Assembly (NCBI RefSeq): GCF_902459775.1
Contig: NZ_CABPSQ010000006.1
Coordinates: 1-64,000, forward strand
Reading direction: 5' to 3'
Length of the DNA: 64,000 nucleotides
DNA from: Pandoraea captiosa
GTDB taxonomy: Bacteria; Pseudomonadota; Gammaproteobacteria; Burkholderiales; Burkholderiaceae
The notes beneath the pieces are model-generated. The model was given only the letters and a program-made list of their open reading frames with translations, was not told the DNA's origin and did no database searches. Positions 43,239-52,127 of the stretch are shown piece by piece. How positions within the stretch are numbered: position 1 is the stretch's first letter; every line of letters begins with the position of its first letter. Made by a program: the position numbers and the translations under genes.

Positions 43239-44234
43239 ATGCCGTCGCGAGTGCTGGTCACCGGCGCCTCCGGGTTCGTCGGTTCTGCGGTAGCACGTAC
43301 GGCGCTCGCGCGCGGTCATGAGGTTCGCCTGCTGGTGCGCGGCACCAGTCCACGCGCGAATCTCGCCGACTTGCCCGTCGAAGTCGTGGAAGGCGACATG
43401 CGCGACGCGGATTCGATGCAGCGCGCGCTCACCGGCGTGGACGCCCTGCTCCACGTCGCCGCCGACTACCGCCTCTGGGCGAAAGACCCCAACGACATCA
43501 TGCGGGCCAATATCGACGGCACGCGCACGGTGATGCAAGCCGCGCTGCGTGCGGGCGTCGAGCGCGTGGTCTACACGAGCAGCGTCGCCACGCTGCGCGT
43601 GCACGACGCCGTGGGCCCCGTCGACGAAACCTCGCCGAACGACGAAGCCACGACCATTGGCGTCTACAAGCGCAGCAAGGTCGCGGCCGAGCGTCTGGTC
43701 GAACGGATGATCGCCAACGACGGACTGCCCGCCGTGATCGTCAATCCGTCCACGCCCATCGGCCCGCGCGACATCAAGCCCACCCCGACGGGGCGCATCA
43801 TCGTCGAAGCCGCGCAAGGCAAGATTCCCGCATTCGTCGATACGGGCCTCAATCTCGTACACGTCGACGACTGCGCGGAAGGTCACCTGCTCGCGCTCGA
43901 GCGCGGACGCATCGGTGAGCGCTACATCCTTGGCGGCGACGATGTCCTGCTACGCGACATGCTGGCCAGCATTGCCGGCATGGTGGGACGCAAGGCGCCC
44001 AAGGTCGCGCTGCCGCGCTGGCCGCTTTACCCGCTCGCGATGGCTGCCCAAGGCGTTGCGCGCTTCACCGGCAAGGAGCCGTTCGTGACGGTCGACGGCC
44101 TGAAGATGTCGCGTTATCACATGTTCTTCTCTTCGGAGAAGGCCAGGCGCGAGCTGGGCTACACCGCCCGTGCCTATCCCGAAGGTCTGCGCGACGCGCT
44201 CACCTGGTTTGGTTCTGCCGGATATCTCTCATGA
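43239..44234 (+). CDS. hpnA: Hopanoid-associated sugar epimerase HpnA
   Basis: A 331-residue extended SDR. The NAD motif VTGASGFVGSAVA is at the N-terminus, TSSVATLRV and the catalytic YKRSK (YxxxK) follow, and NPSTPIGPRDIKPTPTGRI is typical of the HpnA branch. It is predicted to act on a sugar-like group of the hopanoid side chain; the reaction has not been fixed for the family as far as I know. It begins right at the hpnH stop and overlaps hpnB by four bases, so hpnHAB are translationally linked. Confidence 0.92.
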   Translation: MPSRVLVTGASGFVGSAVARTALARGHEVRLLVRGTSPRANLADLPVEVVEGDMRDADSMQRALTGVDALLHVAADYRLWAKDPNDIMRANIDGTRTVMQAALRAGVERVVYTSSVATLRVHDAVGPVDETSPNDEATTIGVYKRSKVAAERLVERMIANDGLPAVIVNPSTPIGPRDIKPTPTGRIIVEAAQGKIPAFVDTGLNLVHVDDCAEGHLLALERGRIGERYILGGDDVLLRDMLASIAGMVGRKAPKVALPRWPLYPLAMAAQGVARFTGKEPFVTVDGLKMSRYHMFFSSEKARRELGYTARAYPEGLRDALTWFGSAGYLS

Positions 44235-45433
44235 CTGTTTTGGCCTGGATCGCCGCGCTGTCGCTGGCCATCTGGATCTATCTGCTGAGCTCGCAAGGCG
44301 GCTTCTGGCGCGCCCGCGAGCGCGACGATCTGGACGAAGATCGCCTGCCGGAGCCGGCCGTGTGGCCCGCTGTGGCCGTGGTGATCCCTGCACGTAACGA
44401 AGCCGAATCGATCGGTCAGGTCGTCGAGTCGCTGTGCCGACAGGATTACGCCGGACGCCTGCGCATCGTCGTCGTGGACGACCAGAGCAGCGACGGCACG
44501 GCCGAGCTCGCTCGCGAAGCGGCTGCCCGCGCCGCCGCCGACGGCCTGACGCGCCGTGTGGACGTGCTGAGCGGCCAGCCGCTGCCCGGCGGCTGGACCG
44601 GCAAGATGTGGGCGGTGCGTCAGGGCGTGGCGTTCGCGAGCGACCCGGCGACCAACGACGACGGCATCGCGCCCGACTACCTGCTGCACACCGATGCCGA
44701 CATCGCCCATTCGCCCGACAACGTGCGTCGTCTGGTGACACGGGCGAAGGGAGATCACCGCGTGCTCGTCTCGCTCATGGCGAAGCTGCGCTGCACGGCG
44801 TGGTTCGAGCGAACGTTGATTCCGGCGTTCGTGCTGTTCTTCCAGATGCTCTACCCCTTCTCCTGGGTCAATGATCCGAAGAAGAAAATGGCCGCGGCGG
44901 CGGGCGGATGCATGTTGATTCACCGCGCGTCGCTCGAAGCCGGTGGCGGCATCGAAGCGATCCGCGACGAAATCATCGACGACTGCGCGATGGGCCGCAT
45001 GCTCAAGAAGCAGGGCCCGATCTGGTTGGGACTGACCGAGCGTGCGGTGAGCGTTCGCCCTTACGACAACCTCGGCGAAATTCGCAAGATGGTCTCGCGC
45101 ACGGCGTATGCGCAGTTGCAGTACTCGCCGGTGCTGCTCGCGGGCACGATCGTGTCGCTGCTGCTCACGTTCATCGTGCCGCCGGTCATGACGATCTTCG
45201 GGTCGGGCATCGGCCAGTGGCTGGGCTTCTTCGCCTGGGTGGCCATGACGATTTCGTATCTGCCAATGCTGCGCTTTTATCGTCAGCCATCGAGCTTCGG
45301 CCCGCTGTTGCCGCTCGTCGCGACGCTCTACACCGTCTTCACGTTCGACTCGGCGCTGCAACACTGGCGCGGACGCGGCGGCATGTGGAAAGGTCGTGCG
45401 CAAGCGCGCGGACAGCAGTCGTCGGACGCCTGA
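44231..45433 (+). CDS. hpnB: Hopene-associated glycosyltransferase HpnB
   Basis: A 400-residue membrane-bound family 2 glycosyltransferase. An N-terminal helix (VLAWIAALSLAIWIYLLSS) precedes the GT-A domain with VVIPARNEAESIGQVVESLC, VVVDDQSSDGTA and the metal motif LLHTDADIAHS. Two or three C-terminal helices end the protein. It is assigned to HpnB by this layout and by position after hpnA; it probably transfers a sugar to the hopanoid. The start overlaps the hpnA stop (ATGA). It converges on the phosphorylase gene with 24 bases between. Confidence 0.91.
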   Translation: MTVLAWIAALSLAIWIYLLSSQGGFWRARERDDLDEDRLPEPAVWPAVAVVIPARNEAESIGQVVESLCRQDYAGRLRIVVVDDQSSDGTAELAREAAARAAADGLTRRVDVLSGQPLPGGWTGKMWAVRQGVAFASDPATNDDGIAPDYLLHTDADIAHSPDNVRRLVTRAKGDHRVLVSLMAKLRCTAWFERTLIPAFVLFFQMLYPFSWVNDPKKKMAAAAGGCMLIHRASLEAGGGIEAIRDEIIDDCAMGRMLKKQGPIWLGLTERAVSVRPYDNLGEIRKMVSRTAYAQLQYSPVLLAGTIVSLLLTFIVPPVMTIFGSGIGQWLGFFAWVAMTISYLPMLRFYRQPSSFGPLLPLVATLYTVFTFDSALQHWRGRGGMWKGRAQARGQQSSDA

Positions 45434-45457
45434 CCGCCCAATTGCCTCGCGGCCCGC

Positions 45458-46153
45458 TCAGATCCCCGCCGCCTTTGCCCCAAACCCTTCACCGAGCTTG
45501 AGCGCCACGACCTGACGCCCAAACTTCATCGCCTGCTTCGCGCGGCCGGCGTCTTGCCCCACGCGTAGCAGTGCGGGTAGTTGAAGCGGATTTCCGGCAA
45601 GCGAGCGCAACACGCCGAGAATGTCCGTTGAACCGTCGCTGCGCATGCCGGCGAGCGCCGCCGGCGGCAACGAACGCTCTGCCGGATCGATCACGACCCG
45701 CGCCACCACGAACGGCAGGCCATGTGCCTGCGCCACGCGGGCGACGATGTGCGATTCCATGTCCGCTGCCGCCGCGCCGCTCTCACGGAACAACGCCGCC
45801 TTGTCGTGCGCACTCACCACGGGGGCCGTCACACCGGCCACGTCGGCGCGCAGCGCGCCCGGCATCGCGCGACGCAAGGCTTCCGCCCACGCGATGGACG
45901 TCAGGAACTCAGCCCCCTGCTGCGGCATGTCGAGCACCTTGTGCGCGATGACCCACTGGCCCGGCTTCACGCCGGGGATCAGGCCGCCTGCCGTGCCAAA
46001 ACTCACGAGTCCGCGCGCACCCTCGCGCGCAATCGCCGCCTCCAGTGCGTCGCCAAGCGCATGGTTCTGCGCACAAACGACACGTACGCCATCGCCCCTG
46101 GCAATACGCGCCTCGAATGGCATACCGGTCACGACGATGATGGGCTGGCTCAT
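45458..46153 (-). CDS. hpnG: Hopanoid-associated phosphorylase (HpnG type)
   Basis: A 231-residue nucleoside-phosphorylase-fold enzyme. GLVSFGTAGGLIPGVKPGQW and ESGAAAADMESHIVARVAQA are the family motifs, the latter with the ribose-binding Met-Glu. HpnG removes adenine from adenosylhopane to give ribosylhopane derivatives. The start at 46153 follows AAGGAAG; the frame is open to 46204. It is the last gene of the hpnD-hpnE-shc run, separated from shc by about 200 bases with a large hairpin. Confidence 0.87.
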   Translation of the reverse strand: MSQPIIVVTGMPFEARIARGDGVRVVCAQNHALGDALEAAIAREGARGLVSFGTAGGLIPGVKPGQWVIAHKVLDMPQQGAEFLTSIAWAEALRRAMPGALRADVAGVTAPVVSAHDKAALFRESGAAAADMESHIVARVAQAHGLPFVVARVVIDPAERSLPPAALAGMRSDGSTDILGVLRSLAGNPLQLPALLRVGQDAGRAKQAMKFGRQVVALKLGEGFGAKAAGI

Positions 46154-46283
46154 GCACTTCCTTTGCAAGATAACGACAGTGATGCGACAACAACGCAAAA
46201 ACAACGCGAGAGCGACGTGAGAGCGACGACGGGGCGTACGACAATGGCCGCGACACGATGACCGGCGCTGGCCCGAAACGAAA

Positions 46284-46323
46284 CGCCCCGGCGATCGACA
46301 GGAAAACGGTCGATGCCGGGGCG
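46284..46323 (-). terminator. Large hairpin between shc and hpnG
   Basis: CGCCCCGGCGATCGAC (46284-46299) pairs with GTCGATGCCGGGGCG (46309-46323), one base bulged. There is no T-run on the minus strand, so it may lower rather than stop transcription into hpnG, or protect the shc mRNA end. Confidence 0.6.
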
Positions 46324-46356
46324 ACGCATACCGGATGCAGGCGACGTACGCCTATC

Positions 46357-48438
46357 TTACATACCGCAAGGCACCGGGCAATCGTTGCGCACCGTCAGAT
46401 TGCGGTAGCGGGCGAGCGCCCACAGCGGGAAGAACTTGCGATAGCCGTGGTAGCGCAGATAGAACACGCGCGGAAAGCCCGTGGCCGTGTAAAGTTCCTC
46501 GTCCCACAGGCCTTCGTCGTTCTGCGTGTTGAGCAGATAGTCGACACCTCGCTTGACCGACGGATGGTCGGCCTTGCCCGCAGCCATCAGGCCCAGCAAG
46601 GCCCATGCGGTCTGCGACGACGTGCTCGGCGCCGCCTCGTATCCCTTGTATTCGAGCTTGTAGCTGTCGCCATCCTCCCCCCAGCCGCCATCGGCATTCT
46701 GGATGGAGATGAGCCATTGTGCCGCGCGCGCCATGGCCGGATGCTCGGGCAAGATGCCCGCCGCCGCGAGCCCGCACATCGCCGACCACGTGCCGTACAC
46801 GAAATTCATGCCCCAGCGGCCGTACCAGCTGCCATCGGCTTCCTGGTCGTCGAGAATGTACTTCAACGCGAGATCGGCGGAGGCCTTGCGCTCGGGTGAC
46901 GGCGGCAGTTGCGCGAGCATCGACAGGCATCGCGCAGAGACGTCGACCGTGGGCGGATCGAGCAGCGCGCCGTGATCCGAGAACGGAATGTTGTTCAGAT
47001 AAAGGTGCGTATTTTCCGGCTCGAACGCGCCCCAGCCGCCGTTGCTGCTCTGCATGCCGATGACCCACTCCGTGCCGCGATCGATCGCATAACGCATCGC
47101 GTGTCGGCTCGGGTCGGCACCATCGACCTTGAGGTTCTCGAACTTCCCGGACAGCTTCTCGTAACGGTCCATCGCCATCGCCACCACCGCCGTGTCGTCC
47201 ACGTCCGGATAATGCGGATTGGCGAACTGGAATGCCCACCCGCCCGGACGCACGTTCGGACGACGCGAAATCCAGTCGCCGCGCACGTCGAGAATCTGCA
47301 ACGGGATGAGCCATTCGAGCCCCTTGCCCGCCAGTTCGATGGCACGCTTGTCACCGGTCTCCAGCAACGCGTGCGCCGAGAGCGCGGTGTCCCACACAGG
47401 CGACAGACAGGGCTGGACGTACGTCTCGTGATCGGCCGGGGTCACCAGCTTCTCGACCGACCGTCGCGCGATGGCGCGGCTCGGATGATCTTCGGGATAG
47501 CCGAGCACGTCGTACATCATGACGGCATTGGCCATTGCGGGGTAAATCGCACCGAGGCCGTCCTCACCGTTCAGACGCTCCTCCACGAACTCGACCGCAC
47601 GCTTGACGGCCCTCTCACGCAGCTTCTTCGGGAAGAAAGGATCGAGTGCGCGCAGCACATGATCGACGCCCGAGAAGAACGTGAACCAGAAGCGGCTCTG
47701 ATGCGGTGCGCGCTTGGGCGGCCCGACATCCTTGGGGCTGCCGATGAACAACTCGTCGATGCCCACACCTTTCGGATTGCGCGCACGCGGACGCTTGGCC
47801 TGCAATACGAGCAACGGCACGATCACGGTGCGTGCCCAGTAGGAGACCTTCGAGAGATGGAACGGGAACCACTGCGGCAGCAGCATGATCTCGACCGGCA
47901 TCATCGGCACGGCCTTCCACTCCAGCACGCCGTAAAGCGCGAGCAGGATACGCGTGAAGACGTTCGAGTTCTGCGCGCCGCCGCGCGAGAGGATCGCCTC
48001 GCGGGCGCGCACCATGTGCGGCGCGTCGACGGGGTCACCGATCATCTTGAGCGCGAAATACGCCTTCACGCTCGCGCTCATGTCGAACTTGCCGTTGTAG
48101 AAAAGCGGCCAGCCACCGTGCTCGCCCTGAATTCGACGCAGATACGCGGCAACCTTCGCTTCGAGCGCCGCATCGACCTTCTCGCCGAGATGGTGACGCA
48201 GGAGCACGTACTCCGCCGGAATCGTCGCGTCGGCCTCCAGTTCGAAGAGCCAGTGGCCGTCGTCCTGTTGCAGGTCGAGCAATGCGGTGATCGATCGGTC
48301 GATACCGGTCTCCAGCGTCTGCGTGGCCATTGCCGTACTCACCTTTTGCGCGAGTTCGGTGTGCAACTTGAGATCCACGGCCGTGGCAGTGGCCGTGCGT
48401 CGCGCTTCCTTGTCGGAAGCATCGCGTATCGTATCCAT
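46357..48438 (-). CDS. shc: Squalene-hopene cyclase
   Basis: A 693-residue monotopic membrane enzyme that cyclises squalene to hopene. The catalytic acid motif DVDDTA (D412-D415, the DxDD motif) is intact, and QW repeats are seen along the protein (for example GHWLFELE, GGWAFQFAN, GGWGAFEPEN, GSWYGRWG, GGWGEDGDSY). Length is a little above the bacterial norm because of a polar N-terminal extension of about 35 residues; a second possible start is the ATG at residue 37 (MATQTLETG). It follows hpnE on the same strand by 94 bases. Confidence 0.96.
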   Translation of the reverse strand: MDTIRDASDKEARRTATATAVDLKLHTELAQKVSTAMATQTLETGIDRSITALLDLQQDDGHWLFELEADATIPAEYVLLRHHLGEKVDAALEAKVAAYLRRIQGEHGGWPLFYNGKFDMSASVKAYFALKMIGDPVDAPHMVRAREAILSRGGAQNSNVFTRILLALYGVLEWKAVPMMPVEIMLLPQWFPFHLSKVSYWARTVIVPLLVLQAKRPRARNPKGVGIDELFIGSPKDVGPPKRAPHQSRFWFTFFSGVDHVLRALDPFFPKKLRERAVKRAVEFVEERLNGEDGLGAIYPAMANAVMMYDVLGYPEDHPSRAIARRSVEKLVTPADHETYVQPCLSPVWDTALSAHALLETGDKRAIELAGKGLEWLIPLQILDVRGDWISRRPNVRPGGWAFQFANPHYPDVDDTAVVAMAMDRYEKLSGKFENLKVDGADPSRHAMRYAIDRGTEWVIGMQSSNGGWGAFEPENTHLYLNNIPFSDHGALLDPPTVDVSARCLSMLAQLPPSPERKASADLALKYILDDQEADGSWYGRWGMNFVYGTWSAMCGLAAAGILPEHPAMARAAQWLISIQNADGGWGEDGDSYKLEYKGYEAAPSTSSQTAWALLGLMAAGKADHPSVKRGVDYLLNTQNDEGLWDEELYTATGFPRVFYLRYHGYRKFFPLWALARYRNLTVRNDCPVPCGM

Positions 48439-48532
48439 GGCGTTCTTGCCTATTCAAAGGCGATAGAGCGGCGCGTGGTTCGCGCCGGTTAAACATGTGG
48501 AGCAGCCATCACAACGGCATTCGCCGCAGCGT

Positions 48533-49777
48533 TCACAGCAGGTCGGCCGCCCGATTCCCGCTGCGCAGCGCGCCTTCGATCGTGGCGGGCAGCCCGGTGG
48601 CCGTCCAATCTCCTGCGAGCACGAGGTTGCGCCAGCGTGTCTTCGCTCCCGGGCGACGCTTGTCCTGCGCCGGCGTTGCCGCAAACGTGGCGCGCTTTTC
48701 GCGCACCAGTTGCCACACCGGCATCGGCGTGGCCGGCAGGTTGCAGGCCTTCGCGACCTCTTCCCAGATCCTCGACGCGAGCGATTCGCGCGATTCGTCC
48801 AGCAAATGGTCGGCGCCGCTGATCGTGACCGACAAACGACCGTCGAACGCGAAAATCCAGTCGCTCACCCCGTTCACCACACCGATCATCGGCGGGCATC
48901 CCGGAGGGGGCGGCACCTGATAGTGCGCGTTGACGATGGCGCGATATTCGTCGGGCGTCGTCAGATCCGGCACCAGCGACGCCGCCACATTCGGCGGCAC
49001 GGCGAGCACCACGGCGTCGTCCGCCGCCAGCGCTTCGGGGCCGTCGCCGAAATCGATCGCTTCGACACGGCTGCCGTCGGGCGCGTAGTGCAGCGCCCGC
49101 ACCCGATGCTGCATCATCACGCGCGCGCCTTTCGCATCCAGATACGCCAGCGCCGGGGTCACGAACGACACATCGAGCCCCTCGCTGGCGATCAGTGGAT
49201 GGCAAGCCTTGCCGCCCGGCACCAGCGTCTCGCGAATCACCGCCCCGGCCATCTGGGCCGAACCTTCGGCGGGATCGGCATTGAGCACCGCGAGAAACAG
49301 CGGATGAATCAGCCGCTTGTACAGCACGGGCGGGCAGTTCATGGCCTCGGTCATCGTGGCTTGCGGACCAGCCCGCAGCAACGGCGCGAGCGACAGATAG
49401 TCCGACCACTTCGTGCCCGGCACACGCGCGCCTTTGTCGAAGATCCACCACGGCACACGCCCTTCCGACAGACGTACCGTCCAGCGCTCGTCGCTCTCGA
49501 GATCGACGAAGGCGAACTCGGCACGCCCCGGGCCGGTGAGCGTGTGCTCGGAGCCGATGGTGCGCGTGAACGCGCGCATCGTCGAGTTGCCCGAGAGCAC
49601 CAGATGGTTGCCGTTATCGATCACGGCGTTCAGTTGCCGGTCGAAGTACGAGCGGCAGCGTCCGCCCGCCTGGGGGGCCGCTTCGTGCAGCACGACGGCC
49701 ACACCGCGCGTGGCAAGCCGGACCGCGGCGGCCAGCCCTGCGAGGCCGGCGCCGATGACGTGAACCGTGCGCGCCAT
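48533..49777 (-). CDS. hpnE: Hydroxysqualene dehydroxylase HpnE
   Basis: A 414-residue flavin amine oxidase-type enzyme that reduces hydroxysqualene to squalene. The FAD motif HVIGAGLAGLAAAVRLATRG is at the N-terminus, followed by GGRCRSYFD, and the C-terminal FAD loop reads LVLAGDWTATGLPATIEGAL. Together with HpnC and HpnD it replaces a classic squalene synthase. Its start overlaps the hpnD stop (TGATG), so the two are coupled. Confidence 0.94.
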   Translation of the reverse strand: MARTVHVIGAGLAGLAAAVRLATRGVAVVLHEAAPQAGGRCRSYFDRQLNAVIDNGNHLVLSGNSTMRAFTRTIGSEHTLTGPGRAEFAFVDLESDERWTVRLSEGRVPWWIFDKGARVPGTKWSDYLSLAPLLRAGPQATMTEAMNCPPVLYKRLIHPLFLAVLNADPAEGSAQMAGAVIRETLVPGGKACHPLIASEGLDVSFVTPALAYLDAKGARVMMQHRVRALHYAPDGSRVEAIDFGDGPEALAADDAVVLAVPPNVAASLVPDLTTPDEYRAIVNAHYQVPPPPGCPPMIGVVNGVSDWIFAFDGRLSVTISGADHLLDESRESLASRIWEEVAKACNLPATPMPVWQLVREKRATFAATPAQDKRRPGAKTRWRNLVLAGDWTATGLPATIEGALRSGNRAADLL

Positions 49778-50625
49778 CAGAGAACCATCTGCCGCAGCAG
49801 CATCAGAATCAGCCGCCAGCGCGGCACCCGCACGCGCTCGCGTGGCACGGCAAAGCCGCGCGCAATGAGTTTGCCGAGAATCGCCCCGTAGGCCTTGGCC
49901 ATGACCGCCGGCGCGATGACCACGCGGCGCGGATGACGCGCCATGATCTCGCGTGCCCGGGCGTAATGCTCACGTGCCTGCGCCACCAGTGGTGCGCAGG
50001 CACGATCGAGGTTTGCCGCGACGACGGCGTCCGGCGTCACATTCACGATCCCGGCGTCCGCCAGCGTCTCGCGCGGCAGATACACCCGGTCAATGCCGGC
50101 ATCTTCGTCGATATCGCGCAAAATATTGGTCAACTGGAGCGCACGGCCAAGATGGTGCGACAAATCGATACCGTCCTGCTCGGGCATGCCGAACACCTTG
50201 ACCGACAGACGGCCGACGGCGCTCGCGACGCGGTCGCAATACAGGTCGAGCGTGGGCAGATCGGGGCCGACGATGGGGCCGCACGCGTCCATTTCCATGC
50301 CTTCGATGACGGCAATGAAGTCCTCGTGCTTCAGACCGAATTGCCTGACCACACGGGCAAGGTTTGCGAGCGACGGGGCCGGCCGTCCATCGTACAGATC
50401 GGCCAGATCGCGGCGCCACACCGCCAGACGCGCCATGCGGTTCGCCGACGTGTCGTCGCCGTCGTCGGCGATATCGTCCACGGCACGGCAAAAGGCGTAG
50501 ATCTCGAACATGCCTTCACGCTGCGCAGGCGGCAGAATGCGCATGGCAGCATAGAAACTGCTGCCCGACGCCACGCGTGCACTACTCTGCTCAGGCGAAA
50601 TTTCGATCGGTTCGGCGACGCTCAC
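49777..50625 (-). CDS. hpnD: Presqualene diphosphate synthase HpnD
   Basis: A 282-residue all-helical prenyltransferase that condenses two farnesyl diphosphates to presqualene diphosphate. Both Asp-rich motifs are present: FCRAVDDIADDGDD near residue 45 and LTNILRDIDEDAG near residue 155, with DRVYLPRE after it. The frame is open to 50769, but a GTG at 50625 four bases after AGGAG gives the normal distance to GSSFYAAMRILP, so GTG is taken as start. It is divergent from hpnC across about 280 bases. Confidence 0.93.
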   Translation of the reverse strand: MSVAEPIEISPEQSSARVASGSSFYAAMRILPPAQREGMFEIYAFCRAVDDIADDGDDTSANRMARLAVWRRDLADLYDGRPAPSLANLARVVRQFGLKHEDFIAVIEGMEMDACGPIVGPDLPTLDLYCDRVASAVGRLSVKVFGMPEQDGIDLSHHLGRALQLTNILRDIDEDAGIDRVYLPRETLADAGIVNVTPDAVVAANLDRACAPLVAQAREHYARAREIMARHPRRVVIAPAVMAKAYGAILGKLIARGFAVPRERVRVPRWRLILMLLRQMVL

Positions 50626-50904
50626 GAGGCTCCTCGTCGTACAGGGGAACAGGGGAACAGGGTGACAATGCAGGAAAGCCAGAAAATTCTGACAAAGGGT
50701 GAAGTATACCGGGGATTGACGTGACTTTCCCGACAGGATACCGGGCGATGACATAGAATCTCGGGGCACTCAGCGCCGCCCCGGTGTCGCACGGCTTTGT
50801 TCTGTGCTACTCCGCGATGTCCTGCAACGTCCCGATACCCGTCATTCGAAACGCGGGACCCGGGCGGCATTGTCTTCATTTGCCTCATCCGCTTCATCCG
50901 CCTG

Positions 50905-51759
50905 ATGACTTCCGACGCCAAGATCGAGCACTACGAGAACTTCCCGGTTGCCAGTGTCCTGCTGCCGCGCGAGATGCGCGCGCCGGTGGGCGTGATTTAC
51001 AACTTTGCCCGCACGGCGGACGACATTGCCGACGAAGGCGATGCCACCAACGCCGAGCGTCATGCCGGGCTTGCCGCCTATCAGGCCGAACTGGACAAGA
51101 TCGCCGCCGGCGTGCCGACCTCGCCCGACAAGCCACTGTTCGCTGCGCTCGCCCGCGTGATCGCCGAGCACACGCTGTCGGTGCAACCCTTCTCCGACCT
51201 GCTCTCCGCCTTCGATCAGGACATCGAGAAAAAGCGCTACGCCACGTTCGAGGAATTACGCGACTACACGCGGCGCTCCGCCGACCCGGTCGGTCGCATC
51301 ATGCTTCGTCTGTTCAAGCTCGACACGCCCGAGAACATTGCGTGCTCCGACGATATCTGCTCGGCGCTGCAACTCATCAACTTCTGGCAGGACGTGGAAG
51401 TCGACTGGCGCAAGGCGCGCGTGTATCTGCCGCAGGACGACATGGCGCGCTTCGGTGTGTCCGACGCGGACATCGGCGCGCAAAAGTACGACGACAAGTG
51501 GCGCGCGCTCATGCGTTACGAAGTCGACTTCGCCCGCAAGATGATGCTGCGCGGTGCGCCGCTCGCCAATCGGGTGCCGGGCCGCTTCGGTCTGGAACTG
51601 TGCTGCGTGGTGCACGGCGGCCTGCGTATTCTCGACATGATCGAAGCCGTGGACTACGACGTGTTTCGTCACCGGCCGCAACTGGGCAAGGGCGACGGCG
51701 TGCGCGTCTTCCTGCGCGGACTGTGCATGAAGATTAGCGGCACGCCGCCGAAGGCTTGA
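50905..51759 (+). CDS. hpnC: Hydroxysqualene synthase HpnC
   Basis: A 284-residue squalene/phytoene synthase-fold enzyme that turns presqualene diphosphate into hydroxysqualene. HYENFPVASVLLPREMRAPV opens the protein as in other HpnC, followed by the Asp-rich motifs TADDIADEGD and LINFWQDVEVDW. It has no good ribosome-binding site at 50905; the open frame upstream to 50797 does not look like HpnC. It is separated from hpnD/hpnE, which run the other way, so the three squalene-forming enzymes use a divergent promoter pair. Confidence 0.92.
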   Translation: MTSDAKIEHYENFPVASVLLPREMRAPVGVIYNFARTADDIADEGDATNAERHAGLAAYQAELDKIAAGVPTSPDKPLFAALARVIAEHTLSVQPFSDLLSAFDQDIEKKRYATFEELRDYTRRSADPVGRIMLRLFKLDTPENIACSDDICSALQLINFWQDVEVDWRKARVYLPQDDMARFGVSDADIGAQKYDDKWRALMRYEVDFARKMMLRGAPLANRVPGRFGLELCCVVHGGLRILDMIEAVDYDVFRHRPQLGKGDGVRVFLRGLCMKISGTPPKA

Positions 51760-52127
51760 GGCGCGGGCGTCCCGAGCTACCAGGCATTCCCGCTAGCGCC
51801 CGATCACGGCCGCCCCTGACCTCCCTCACCGTCCTGAGCGGCCCGGCGGGCGGCGGCGCGGCGTCGCCGTACGCCCCGCCGCCGCCCTCACCCCTTCCCC
51901 CACCGCCACGTCCTGGCACCAATTTTTCCCTCACGTCTGGCGCTTTTCGACGCGCCACGCCTGTCTTACTTTGACGGGGAGTTGGCGCGACGCAATGACG
52001 CGCGGCGCCTCGCGCTGACGGGTCGACGGCGTGCTTGATCCGCGCGTGGTCCGTACTTCATCCGTCCTTCGCGCCTCATTCCCGCTTCGATCGCACCTCG
52101 TTCCCGCTTCCCTCCTTCGATCTCACT
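51760..52127. other. Intergenic region between hpnC and the DMT permease
   Basis: About 370 bases of GC-rich, low-complexity sequence. Gly/Pro/Arg-rich open frames on both strands (around 51734-51974) have no ribosome-binding sites and look like composition artefacts. No terminator or promoter is clear. Confidence 0.55.

Noticed and set aside
51734-51974. Small Gly/Pro-rich genes on both strands after hpnC
   Set aside because: Pure composition artefact of a GCC/CCG-rich stretch; no ribosome-binding site.
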